From assembly GCA_947499635.1 (NCBI GenBank), contig CANMPD010000005.1, positions 62,001-126,000 on the forward strand: a stretch of 64,000 nt of DNA, written 5' to 3'. Shown piece after piece: positions 36,439-45,147 of this stretch (positions are counted from its first letter, which is position 1; each line of letters begins with the position of its first letter). The notes under the pieces are model-generated. The model was not told where the DNA came from, did no database searches, and worked only from the letters and a program-made list of their open reading frames with translations. A program made the position numbers and the translations under genes. Source of the stretch: an uncultured Paracoccaceae bacterium (GTDB lineage Bacteria; Pseudomonadota; Alphaproteobacteria; Rhodobacterales; Rhodobacteraceae).

Positions 36439-37272
36439 ATGTCATACGTAACTCCAGCAGAATTCGCGACTAAGATGATCGAGGCTGGCGAATCTAAAGT
36501 CTTAATGTCGACCAAAGACACATTGATCCGTTCTTATATGGCCGGCGCAATTCTGGCACTTGCAGCCGCATTCGCTGTCACGATTGCGGTGAACACCGGG
36601 AATTTCTTGGTTGCATCGCTGCTCTTTCCTGTCGGCTTTTGCATGCTTTACCTACTTGGGTTTGACTTGCTAACCGGTGTGTTCACGCTGGCGCCACTGG
36701 CACTACTGGCAAAGCGACCTGGCATGACTTGGGGTGGGATTTTCCGCAACTGGGGGTTGGTCTTCCTCGGTAACTTTGCCGGTGCTATGACAACTGCTAT
36801 TTTCATGGCAATCATCTTTACCATGGGCTTTAGTCAAGAACCCAACGCCGTCGGGCAACGTATCGGCGTCATCGGAGAAGCCCGCACCGTAGGCTATGCC
36901 GCAGCTGGCGCATCTGGGCTGCTCACCGTGTTTATTCGTGCTGTGATGTGTAACTGGATGGTTTCAACCGGCGTTGTTGCCGCCATGATGTCAAACACGG
37001 TCTCGGGCAAAATCATGGCAATGTGGATGCCAATCCTTGTGTTCTTTTACCTCGGCTTTGAACACTCCATTGTAAACATGTTCCTCTTTCCATCAGGGAT
37101 CATGCTGGGTGGTGAGTTCACTTGGGGCGATTATCTGCTGTACAATGAAATTCCGGTCATCATTGGGAACCTTGTTGGCGGCCTGACCTTTGTCGGCGGT
37201 ATGATCTATGCGACCCACTATAAGACGTCACCAAAGCGTGTAGTGACGGGCGTTGGCACACCCGCAGAGTAA
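36439..37272 (+). CDS. nirC: Formate/nitrite transporter family channel
   Basis: A 277-residue FNT-family membrane protein with about six hydrophobic segments. Family landmarks are AAFAVTIAVNTGN after the first helix, GFDLLTGVFTL in the second-helix half-loop, AVMCNWMVSTGVVAA in the fourth to fifth helix region and the conserved histidine in FEHSIVNMF. FNT proteins carry formate, nitrite or hydrosulfide. The nitrite reductase pair downstream favours nitrite uptake. AAGGA lies nine bases before the ATG. Confidence 0.88.
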   Translation: MSYVTPAEFATKMIEAGESKVLMSTKDTLIRSYMAGAILALAAAFAVTIAVNTGNFLVASLLFPVGFCMLYLLGFDLLTGVFTLAPLALLAKRPGMTWGGIFRNWGLVFLGNFAGAMTTAIFMAIIFTMGFSQEPNAVGQRIGVIGEARTVGYAAAGASGLLTVFIRAVMCNWMVSTGVVAAMMSNTVSGKIMAMWMPILVFFYLGFEHSIVNMFLFPSGIMLGGEFTWGDYLLYNEIPVIIGNLVGGLTFVGGMIYATHYKTSPKRVVTGVGTPAE

Positions 37273-37372
37273 TTCACTCTCTACGAAATGACCCTGGGCA
37301 TTCCCTGTGCCTGGGGTCTCGGCATACGCATATGGTCGTTTTGCCAATACCCAATGGCTTAAGAGGCATGCT

Positions 37373-39151
37373 TTGAACAGCACCCCATCTGGTATCGATC
37401 AGCTTTGTGTCTCTCTGGCTCAAGCGTCCAGTACAGGACGCAAATTGGTGAACCAAGATTTCCATGGCGCATTGATCCCAAATGGATCCGCGCGTGATCT
37501 CAAAGGCATCACCCTTGCCCTTGCTGATGGGATCTCTACGTCTCAAGTGAGCCATATCGCCGCGGAAACCGCCGTCAAAGCTTTATTAACGGATTACTAT
37601 GCGACCCCTGACAGCTGGACAGCTCAGACAGCCATATCAACCGTAATCAACGCAACCAACAGCTGGCTCTATGCTCAGACTGCGAATACACGTTCAGGAC
37701 AGGTAGATCATGGTTATGTCAGCACCCTCGCCGCCTTGGTTCTCAAAGCGCATGAAGCACATCTTTTCCACGTTGGTGACAGCCGTATCTGGCGCATTTC
37801 AGGGAACGCGCTTGAACCATTAACCCAAGATCACCAAAGCATGGGTCTCTTGTCTGCGGCATTAGGCGCGAGGCAAACCATTGAAATATCGTATAAATCA
37901 CTTCCTCTCTCGCCAGGTGACATCTTTTTACTGACCACCGATGGGGTGCATGAATATTGGCAACCGTCTGACGTGTTGGCAGCGGTTGAACAGGGCAATC
38001 TACAATCCGCAGCTGACACAATTCTGACCGCCGCACAGGCAGCAGGCAGCCCGGATAACATGACTGTACAAATTGTACGCATAGACACTTTGCCCCTGCA
38101 CGCAGCCCCGCCACAAGACGCAGAGCTGTCTTTGCCCTTTCTCACGACCCCTCGTGTCGGGGATGTCGTTGACGGTTACGAAATCTTACGCACACTCCAT
38201 GGCAATCACCGTTCACACCTATTTCAAGCCAAGTCACCGTCGGGCACAAAGGTTGCCTTTAAGATCCCAGGACCCGATACACGCGACGCTCCAGATCACT
38301 TACGCCGCTTTGTTCTTGAGGAATGGATCGCGCGACGCCTGTCAAACCCTCATTTATTGAGCGCGCCACCCGCATCACACATTCCACGCAGTGGGCTTTA
38401 TAGTGTGACGGATTACATCGAAGGACAAACGTTACGCCAGTGGGTGCAGGACAATCCCCGCCCTCCTCTCGAAGACGTTCGTAATATTATCGAACAATGC
38501 ATCAAAGGCCTGCGGTCATTCCACCGCCGCGAAATGTTGCATCAAGACATCCGCCCCGAGAACATCATGATCACCAAGGACGGCGTGATTAAACTCATTG
38601 ATTTCGGATCCACCTATGTCGCAGGTGTCCAAGAGGCCGCGCCCTTGGCACAACAAGATGGTATCTTAGGCACCTATCAATATACCGCCCCCGAATATTT
38701 CTCGAATGAGCAGGTTAACTTTCGATCTGATATGTTTTCGCTTGCCGTCGTCGCCTATGAAATGCTGACAGGGTATCTGCCCTATGGCACCCAAATCGCA
38801 CGGGTGCGCAGCCCGCGGGACCGTATGGCGCTGCGCTATAGAAATGCACGTGACGACACCACCCCAGTGGCGCCTTGGATTGACGCAGCCCTTGCCCGTG
38901 CGCTCCATCCTGATCCAAACAGACGGTATAATACACTGTCAGAATTCGCGGCCGATCTGCGCAAACCATCTGCGGTCTTTCTGCGCCGCAAAGGTCAGCC
39001 CCTAATGGAACGCGACCCTCTCACCTTTTGGAAATCCCTCTGCGCTGCGCTGATGGTCTTATCGATCGTACTTGCCGTCAATTTGTGGACTTCCCCCGAA
39101 ACACCCCAAACCATCCAACAAGAAAGGCATACAGATGCTGACAAAAGATGA
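37373..39151 (+). CDS. PP2C phosphatase - Ser/Thr protein kinase fusion
   Basis: A 592-residue membrane-anchored signalling protein. A PP2C-type phosphatase domain comes first (about residues 10-225; NQDFHG, ADGISTS, HVGDSRIW, LTTDGVHEYW, SPDNMTV), then a Hanks-type kinase domain (about 255-540; VAFK lysine, HQDIRPENIMI catalytic loop, IDFGST), then one membrane helix near residue 560. The TTG at 37373 is chosen for its AAGAGG site six bases upstream; a GTG at 37307 is also open. Similar fusions occur in nitrate/nitrite assimilation operons of other proteobacteria. It overlaps cynS by 17 bases. Confidence 0.85.
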   Translation: MNSTPSGIDQLCVSLAQASSTGRKLVNQDFHGALIPNGSARDLKGITLALADGISTSQVSHIAAETAVKALLTDYYATPDSWTAQTAISTVINATNSWLYAQTANTRSGQVDHGYVSTLAALVLKAHEAHLFHVGDSRIWRISGNALEPLTQDHQSMGLLSAALGARQTIEISYKSLPLSPGDIFLLTTDGVHEYWQPSDVLAAVEQGNLQSAADTILTAAQAAGSPDNMTVQIVRIDTLPLHAAPPQDAELSLPFLTTPRVGDVVDGYEILRTLHGNHRSHLFQAKSPSGTKVAFKIPGPDTRDAPDHLRRFVLEEWIARRLSNPHLLSAPPASHIPRSGLYSVTDYIEGQTLRQWVQDNPRPPLEDVRNIIEQCIKGLRSFHRREMLHQDIRPENIMITKDGVIKLIDFGSTYVAGVQEAAPLAQQDGILGTYQYTAPEYFSNEQVNFRSDMFSLAVVAYEMLTGYLPYGTQIARVRSPRDRMALRYRNARDDTTPVAPWIDAALARALHPDPNRRYNTLSEFAADLRKPSAVFLRRKGQPLMERDPLTFWKSLCAALMVLSIVLAVNLWTSPETPQTIQQERHTDADKR

Positions 39152-39578
39152 TGTAACCGTGACAATCCTTAAGGCAAAAAAAGCCGCAGGTCTAAGTTGG
39201 GAGGAAATCGCTGCGAAAATCGATATGTCGCCGGTCTTCACCCATTCCGCCTGTGTTGGCATGAACGCCTTCCCTTCTGATAAGGCCGCCGAGTTGGGAA
39301 AACTGCTGTCTCTGTCTGACGAAGCCATTGAGGTTCTCAGCGAAAGCCCAACCAAAAACTTTGCCCAAACCGTCCCAACCGATCCTTGTATCTACCGCTT
39401 TTATGAAATCGTTGGCGTCTATGGCCCCACGCTAAAGGCGCTGATCCACGAAAAATTCGGTGACGGTATTATGTCTGCGATCGATTTTGATATGTCTGTT
39501 GAACGTGTCGAAAACCCCAAGGGCGACCGAGTCAAAATCGAGATGAGCGGGAAATACCTGGCGTATAATACTTGGTAA
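39135..39578 (+). CDS. cynS: Cyanate hydratase (cyanase)
   Basis: A 147-residue cyanase, which turns cyanate and bicarbonate into ammonia and carbon dioxide. The catalytic triad is intact as Arg88, Glu91 and Ser114, each offset by eight from the E. coli enzyme (Arg96, Glu99, Ser122). The ATG at 39135 lies inside the end of the kinase gene and follows AGAAAGG. No carbonic anhydrase or cyanate transporter gene is next to it. It adds a second inorganic nitrogen source to the nitrite block. Confidence 0.95.
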   Translation: MLTKDDVTVTILKAKKAAGLSWEEIAAKIDMSPVFTHSACVGMNAFPSDKAAELGKLLSLSDEAIEVLSESPTKNFAQTVPTDPCIYRFYEIVGVYGPTLKALIHEKFGDGIMSAIDFDMSVERVENPKGDRVKIEMSGKYLAYNTW

Positions 39579-39604
39579 TTCTCTGATCTGTGCACTGTGC
39601 ATTC

Positions 39605-39630
39605 GGTGCTGGGGGAGAGCCCCCGGCACC
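39605..39630 (+). terminator. GC-rich hairpin between cynS and nirA
   Basis: GGTGCTGGGGG (39605-39615) pairs with CCCCCGGCACC (39620-39630) across a four-base loop, with one G-U pair. No T-run follows, so it may be a Rho-dependent or processing structure, or part of a leader that controls nirA. Confidence 0.55.
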
Positions 39631-39664
39631 ATCAATACGCAACAGGATCAAAAATTGTGCGATC

Positions 39665-39679
39665 TCGTAAAATTTACGA
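39665..39679. promoter_or_regulatory. Palindrome upstream of nirA
   Basis: TCGTAAAATTTACGA is a 7-1-7 inverted repeat about 179 bases before nirA. It is a candidate operator or part of the nirA leader. The rest of the 39579-39857 gap holds no gene. Confidence 0.4.
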
Positions 39680-39857
39680 CGCAAACCTCGCCTGTTACAG
39701 GACCACCGCTTGCCTCGCGTTTTCCACTTGGCTAGCCTTTGGTAAGGCAACGACGCCCTCGACGATCTCCCCTTCGTCACCCTTAGCACAACGCCGTGTA
39801 TGTCAAAGCAGTTAGCCCCTTCGGGAGGCAAACCACTGAACCGTATGGAATGTGCTC

Positions 39858-41618
39858 ATGTCAGATCAATCAGAGAAATTCGAAGGATTTACGCGCGAAC
39901 AGCAGGAATACCTAGCGGGTGTTTTGATGCGTTTGAACCTACACAAGGCTTTTGCAGGCACGGCGAATGCCGCCACATCCTCCCCAGAGCCTGAGACATA
40001 TTATGGAATCCCTGTCGAAGACCTCTGCAAGGAGGAGCTCGCCAAATATAAAGCACACCCGCTAGATATCTGGCGGCGTCTTGAGCAGTGGACGGATGCA
40101 GATCAGATCGCCGAAGGGCTCGATCAATTCATGATGCGCCATTTGGGGTTTTTTAACGTCGAACCCAACAGCCAAGGTTATATGATGCGCCTACGTGCGC
40201 CTGCCTGCCAACTCGATGCAGCCCAAATGCGCACCCTCGCGACCTGCGCCAAAGACTATGCCGGTGGATATGCTCATGTCACCACGCGCGGCAGTCTGCA
40301 ACTGCGTGAAATCAAGCCCCGCTTTGTCATCGAAATGATCGAAAAGATGGAGGCAAACAACCTCACGTCCCAAGGAACCGGTGCAGACTCAGCGCGCAAT
40401 CTGACGGTCACCCCAACCGCCGGCTTTGATCGTGATGAATTGATCGACATGAGGCCGCAAGCCAGACGACTGTCGACCCGTATTCTACGCACCCGCGAAT
40501 TGCAGGGCATTCCACGCAAATTCAATATCTCTTTCGATAATGCAGGTCGGATATCCTGCCTGTCCGACACCAATGACATTGGATTTCTCGCAACTGTGGT
40601 CAATGACAATGACCAAGGCGTCGAACCAGGCCTATGGTGCCGGATTGCCCTCGGCGGCATCACAGGCCACAAGGATTTTGCCCGCGACACAGGGCTTTTA
40701 TGTCGAGCTGATGAGACTGTGGACGTCGCCGAAGCCATGCTGCGCGTTTTTGTCGAACACGGGGACCGTACCAATCGCAAGAAAGCGCGCTTAAAATATC
40801 TCTTGGAAAAGCACGGTGTAGATTGGTTCATAGAGCAGTCGCAAGAGATGCTCGACAGCTTTACCTCAGGTGTCAAACTCACCCGATTGGATGCGAAATT
40901 CGACCGCCCCCGCAGCCCGATTGATCGACAAGCGCATATTGGTGTCCACCCACAAAAACAATTCGGTCTCAACTATATCGGCGTCGCTTTAGAACTGGGT
41001 CGATTGTCACCCGATCAAATGCGCGTTTTGGCCGATGTGGCAGATCAATACGGTGATGGTGACATCCGTTTAACCGTGTGGCAAAATCCGCTGATCCCTT
41101 ATATCGCTGATGCGGATGTTCCTGCCGCCTCTGCCGCGCTTGAGGCAGCAGGTATGATCGTCAATGCCTCTGCTTTTGCTGCCGGAGTTGTCTCATGCAC
41201 AGGGAAATGGGGCTGTAAACTTGCCTCTGCTTACACCAAACAAGATGCGCTATCCCTTGTACGTCATCTCGAAGCACGTTTTGATCTCGCCAGCCCGATC
41301 AACATACACCTCACAGGCTGCGCAAATTCCTGCGCTCAGCATTATATCGGTGACATTGGCCTTGTTGGTGCCTCTGCCCCCGGAGGCGGAGAAGGCTACA
41401 ATATCGTCGTCGGCGGAGGATCCGATCAGGACCAAGGTCTTGCCCGTCCTTTATGCGGGCCGGTGGCTGCCGCAGACGTAAACGCCGTGGTGGAGCATAT
41501 GGTGCGCAGCTACATATCACATCGCGCGCCCGATCAAACTTTTCTCGCCTTTGTACGCACGCTCAGTGACGACGATCTCAAAACGCTTCTGCCCACAGCG
41601 CTCCAGATCGCGGCATAA
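39858..41618 (+). CDS. nirA: NirA-type siroheme nitrite reductase
   Basis: A 586-residue siroheme/4Fe-4S reductase with two NiR_SIR ferredoxin-like and two catalytic domains. The cluster cysteines are CTGKWGC (about residue 447) and TGCANSC (about residue 485); these CTG and TGC-NSCAQ contexts are of the nitrite reductase kind, not of CysI sulfite reductase. It reduces nitrite to ammonium with six electrons. The ATG at 39858 follows GGAA by seven bases. Its partner flavoprotein starts 14 bases downstream, suggesting that NADPH supplies the electrons. Confidence 0.85.
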   Translation: MSDQSEKFEGFTREQQEYLAGVLMRLNLHKAFAGTANAATSSPEPETYYGIPVEDLCKEELAKYKAHPLDIWRRLEQWTDADQIAEGLDQFMMRHLGFFNVEPNSQGYMMRLRAPACQLDAAQMRTLATCAKDYAGGYAHVTTRGSLQLREIKPRFVIEMIEKMEANNLTSQGTGADSARNLTVTPTAGFDRDELIDMRPQARRLSTRILRTRELQGIPRKFNISFDNAGRISCLSDTNDIGFLATVVNDNDQGVEPGLWCRIALGGITGHKDFARDTGLLCRADETVDVAEAMLRVFVEHGDRTNRKKARLKYLLEKHGVDWFIEQSQEMLDSFTSGVKLTRLDAKFDRPRSPIDRQAHIGVHPQKQFGLNYIGVALELGRLSPDQMRVLADVADQYGDGDIRLTVWQNPLIPYIADADVPAASAALEAAGMIVNASAFAAGVVSCTGKWGCKLASAYTKQDALSLVRHLEARFDLASPINIHLTGCANSCAQHYIGDIGLVGASAPGGGEGYNIVVGGGSDQDQGLARPLCGPVAAADVNAVVEHMVRSYISHRAPDQTFLAFVRTLSDDDLKTLLPTALQIAA

Positions 41619-41632
41619 CAGGACATCCTATC

Positions 41633-43375
41633 ATGAATGCTCAAAACGATTTGTTTGCCAAATCTATCGAAACTGCAATGGCCTCGGCTGAACCGCAGAT
41701 CGAAATCCTCCCGGCCGACGCCCCCTTTGATCCCGCACAACGCCAGTGGCTTAATGGGTTACTCACTGGACTGTCTGCCATAGCGGCATCTGCCGCGACC
41801 GACGACAACGCAACCTTGACCCCACTCAAGGTGCTCTATGGCTCGCAATCCGGCAATTGCGAAACCCTTACCAAAGATCTGCGTAAATCTGCAGGCTCTT
41901 ACGGGTTTGAGGCCGAGTTGATCACATTGGATGATATCACCCCAGCCGATTTAGCAACCATGGATCACGTAGCCATCGTTGTCTCTACCTTCGGCGAGGG
42001 AGAGCCCCCAGACAATGCCGCAAAGTTCTATGCAAGCTTGATGTCCGAAGAGTGCCCTTCGCTGCCCGCAACCCTGTTGTACAGCGTCTGCGGCCTAGGC
42101 GACACCAGCTATGCAGAATTCAACAAATGCGCCACCGACATTGACGACCGCCTTGCCGCACTTGGTGCCACGCGCGTGGTTGAGGTTGTCAAATGTGATC
42201 TCGATTTTGAAGACGACTATGCCATATGGAAGGATGCTTTGTTCACATCCGAGCCATTCGCCAAGGCTGGCAGCACGCCGACACAGGTCATCGACGACAC
42301 CCCCACTGCGATGTTCGACAAGAACCGCCCCTTCATGGCATCGCTCTTGGTCAGCGAAAAACTCAGCGGAGAAACCAGCGCGAAATGTGTCAACCACATC
42401 GAAATCTCACTCGCCGGAGGTGGCCCTGATCTCGAGTACAATGCCGGGGATGCATTGGGCGTATGGCCTGTAAATTGCCCCAGCGTCGTCAAATCAATCC
42501 TGAATACGACAGGTTTGAGCGGCAAAGAAACCGTGACCCTCAAAACCGGCTCTGCACAGTTGCGGGCTGCTTTGACCACACGATTGGATCTGGCCACGGT
42601 TACGCCCAAAACACTCGCAGCCTTTGGTCTCGACACGGCGCCCGACGGGGCCCAAATTCTTGACCTGCTGACGACACTTGAAAACATCAGCCCGCAACAG
42701 CTGGTCGATGGTCTGCGCCCGATGCAACCGCGTCTCTATTCCATCTCATCCAGTCCCAAGGCACATCCCGGCGAGGTGCATTTAACCGTGGGCGAGGTCC
42801 GCTATGACCTCAATGGGCGGGCCTGCAAAGGTGTCGCCTCAACCCATCTCAGCGAGCGTCTGGCCGAAGGTGGGATGGTAGGGGTCTATGTGCAAAAATC
42901 ATCGCATTTCCATTTACCAAGCGACGACAACACACCGTTGATCATGATCGGCCCCGGCACTGGCATCGCGCCATTTCGTGCATTTCTAGAAGAGCGCGAG
43001 GCCCGCGCGGCGACTGGGAAAAACTGGTTGTTCTTTGGCGATCAACACGCCGATTGCGACTACCTCTATCGCGACAGCTTAACTGCGTGGCAAGAGAGTG
43101 GTCTGCTCAACGAGCTCTCGCTTGCCTGGTCCCGTGATGGCGCTGAAAAGATCTATGTGCAAACTCTGCTTGAAGAACGCGGTGACGAAGTCTTTGCCTG
43201 GATTGAAGCCGGCGCCGCCATTTATATCTGCGGCGATGCCAACCGTATGGCTGTCGATGTCGAACAAACCCTGCTGCGCATCATCGCAAAAGGCGCAGAT
43301 ACAGATGCGACAGGAGCCAAAGCGTATCTCGACACCATGTCCGCAAGCCATCGCTATCAGCGCGACGTCTACTGA
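41633..43375 (+). CDS. CysJ-like diflavin reductase (NADPH to siroheme reductase)
   Basis: A 580-residue flavoprotein. A flavodoxin-like FMN domain begins with YGSQSGNCETLT at residues 69-80; then come an FAD domain (RLYSISSSP) and an NADPH domain (MIGPGTGIAPFRAFLEER). It ends HRYQRDVY, as CysJ proteins do. CysJ normally feeds CysI in sulfite reduction; here the adjacent hemoprotein is NirA-like, so it is most likely a dedicated electron donor for nitrite reduction. An N-terminal stretch of about 60 residues is extra. Confidence 0.87.
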   Translation: MNAQNDLFAKSIETAMASAEPQIEILPADAPFDPAQRQWLNGLLTGLSAIAASAATDDNATLTPLKVLYGSQSGNCETLTKDLRKSAGSYGFEAELITLDDITPADLATMDHVAIVVSTFGEGEPPDNAAKFYASLMSEECPSLPATLLYSVCGLGDTSYAEFNKCATDIDDRLAALGATRVVEVVKCDLDFEDDYAIWKDALFTSEPFAKAGSTPTQVIDDTPTAMFDKNRPFMASLLVSEKLSGETSAKCVNHIEISLAGGGPDLEYNAGDALGVWPVNCPSVVKSILNTTGLSGKETVTLKTGSAQLRAALTTRLDLATVTPKTLAAFGLDTAPDGAQILDLLTTLENISPQQLVDGLRPMQPRLYSISSSPKAHPGEVHLTVGEVRYDLNGRACKGVASTHLSERLAEGGMVGVYVQKSSHFHLPSDDNTPLIMIGPGTGIAPFRAFLEEREARAATGKNWLFFGDQHADCDYLYRDSLTAWQESGLLNELSLAWSRDGAEKIYVQTLLEERGDEVFAWIEAGAAIYICGDANRMAVDVEQTLLRIIAKGADTDATGAKAYLDTMSASHRYQRDVY

Positions 43376-43376
43376 T

Positions 43377-43430
43377 CCAATTTCGTTTGGGCCGCTACGG
43401 TATATACCACGGCCCAAACATCAAAATTGG
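43377..43430. terminator. Bidirectional stem-loop between convergent genes
   Basis: GTTTGGGCCG (43385-43394) pairs perfectly with CGGCCCAAAC (43410-43419), and an outer CCAATTT/AAATTGG stem (43377-43383 with 43424-43430) extends it. It separates the diflavin reductase gene from the convergent FAD oxidoreductase. There is no long T-tract on either strand. Confidence 0.6.
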
Positions 43431-44521
43431 CTCATGAATTTTTGATCAATCCCGTCCTTCAACCGCCAGACTAAATGCCCCGTGGCGCCAAGGCCCATTT
43501 TCTCGCCAAATGCGCGCTTGCCACCCAGGGACACCAGTTTCAGATAATCTGGCTGTGGATCGTAGGTCTCTAACGTCTCGCCATCCAATGCGTTGCGCAA
43601 GTTCTGCAACAATACCGGCGCTTGGCGTACCGCGTAAACGCCTGCCTTAGGACGGGGGCTATGCGCCATATGTGCACAGTCACCCGTCGCAAAAACACCC
43701 GTCGCACTTGTTTCAAGCGTACGACCCACTTTGATAAAACCATCGTGAGTTTCTAGACCGCAATTCGAGACCCAATCATGCGGCGTTGCACCCGCCGCAC
43801 CAACGACAAAATTCGCGGGTATCTCTGCCCCATCAGCAAGCAGCACACCCTTTGCCGTTACTTGAACTACATCAACACCTTCCAACACCTCAACATTGTT
43901 GGCTGGCAACTCTTTCAACACGCGGGCTTGTGTTTTCGGGCTATTGGCGGACAGAACCTTGCTACGATCAAGCAATTTAACGGTTACCTGCCCCCCTTTA
44001 TGGGCCCGCAATGCATAAGCCATCGCCATGGCCAGCTCTGCCCCAGCGATACCTCCGCCAATAATTAGAACGTGTTTGTCACCGCCAGACTTGCGAAACG
44101 CATCCCACTTTTGCGAAAATGGCGCCAGTGGCTTAGCAGGAACACCATATTCAATAAACCCCGCCAAAGCATCCATCCGCGATGTGATCCCGACGTCAAT
44201 TGATGCCACATCATACCCAAGTTCTGTTCCATCTTCGAGCCGGACGACCTTGCGAACAGGATCCATTCCGACGGCTTTGCCATCGACCAGCGTCGCGCCT
44301 ACTTTTTGTGACAGGGCCGCGAGATCAATATCCAGCGCATCCCGCGTATAATGCCCCGCGACGAACCCCGGCAACATCCCAGAATAAGGCGCGGTCGTTC
44401 CTGGGTTGATCACAGTAACATGCGCACCAGCGAGTGGCGCGGTCTTTAGTCCATTCAAAACAAGAGCATGAGCATGCCCACCGCCGACAAGGGCAACAGA
44501 TTTAGAGACATTCTGGGTCAT
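43421..44521 (-). CDS. FAD/NAD oxidoreductase like the N-terminal domain of SelD fusions
   Basis: A 366-residue pyridine-nucleotide-disulfide-type flavoprotein related to type II NADH dehydrogenases. The FAD motif VGGGHAHALVL is at the N-terminus, YSGMLPGFVAGHY follows near residue 50, a second Rossmann motif IIGGGIAGAELA lies mid-protein and FATGDCAHM near residue 280. The GGGHAH and SGMLPG motifs are those of the domain found fused to selenophosphate synthetase (SelD); here no SelD follows. The ATG at 44521 has GGA seven bases before it. The neighbours encode a rhodanese and a DUF302 protein, hinting at sulfur or selenium chemistry. Confidence 0.78.
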   Translation of the reverse strand: MTQNVSKSVALVGGGHAHALVLNGLKTAPLAGAHVTVINPGTTAPYSGMLPGFVAGHYTRDALDIDLAALSQKVGATLVDGKAVGMDPVRKVVRLEDGTELGYDVASIDVGITSRMDALAGFIEYGVPAKPLAPFSQKWDAFRKSGGDKHVLIIGGGIAGAELAMAMAYALRAHKGGQVTVKLLDRSKVLSANSPKTQARVLKELPANNVEVLEGVDVVQVTAKGVLLADGAEIPANFVVGAAGATPHDWVSNCGLETHDGFIKVGRTLETSATGVFATGDCAHMAHSPRPKAGVYAVRQAPVLLQNLRNALDGETLETYDPQPDYLKLVSLGGKRAFGEKMGLGATGHLVWRLKDGIDQKFMSQF

Positions 44522-44541
44522 CGTTTTATCCAATTTGGTAT

Positions 44542-45033
44542 TTATCCTTGGCCAATTCGACCACTGCGTTCAACCTGCGTCGGAACGCGCAAAGGCAAAT
44601 CGCGTTTCAGATAGCCAGAACCTGCCCCTGATCCAAGCATACCCTCGGGAACATCAAGCACGTCCGTAAATCCGGCACTCTGCAACCGGGCCGTCATCCG
44701 ATCCGAGCGCACTCCGCGCGCGCAAATCAAGGCAACGGGGCGCACACCTGTTTGATCAAAAATATATTGTAACACGGTTTCAAAATCATCACGGCGCATG
44801 TCCAGCGCAATGGCAGGTTGGGCGATGCCAGTACGGTCCCACTCATCAGGGCGACGTATATCTATCAAATAAATATCACCTGCCACAGCGCGCTGATATG
44901 CTTGATCAACAGACAACGCCCCCTGTTCTGACGCATCGCCAAACACATTGAACCATGTGGCGGCAACTCCGCCTCCGCTGGCAAGACAGACTGCCGCGCC
45001 ACCAAGTATAATATTACGTCGCGTCAGCAACAT
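44542..45033 (-). CDS. Tat-exported rhodanese-domain protein
   Basis: A 163-residue protein with a twin-arginine signal (TRRNIILGGAA, residues 4-14) and a rhodanese domain from about residue 40. The active-site loop is CARGVRS with Cys104, the sulfur-carrying residue; LIDIRRPDEW is the conserved early motif. It probably works in the periplasm as a sulfurtransferase. It lies 20 bases before the FAD oxidoreductase on the same strand, so the two are likely cotranscribed. Confidence 0.85.
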   Translation of the reverse strand: MLLTRRNIILGGAAVCLASGGGVAATWFNVFGDASEQGALSVDQAYQRAVAGDIYLIDIRRPDEWDRTGIAQPAIALDMRRDDFETVLQYIFDQTGVRPVALICARGVRSDRMTARLQSAGFTDVLDVPEGMLGSGAGSGYLKRDLPLRVPTQVERSGRIGQG

Positions 45034-45147
45034 ATGCCTGCCCCTAAAGTTATCAGGTTGCGTCCGGTGTCCACGTTGTCACAGGAACGGCGCGCTCTTT
45101 CTCGTCAAACCATGGCCGCTGATTTCACAGCGCTGTTTAACAGCCGA

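Noticed and set aside
40274-40972. Open frame of 232 codons antisense to nirA
   Set aside because: The peptide is rich in Ser/Arg, typical of a reverse-strand shadow, while nirA carries all cluster cysteines.
39858-43375. Sulfite reductase CysIJ
   Set aside because: The cluster cysteine contexts and the nirC/cynS neighbourhood favour nitrite, although the flavoprotein is CysJ-like. It remains the main alternative.
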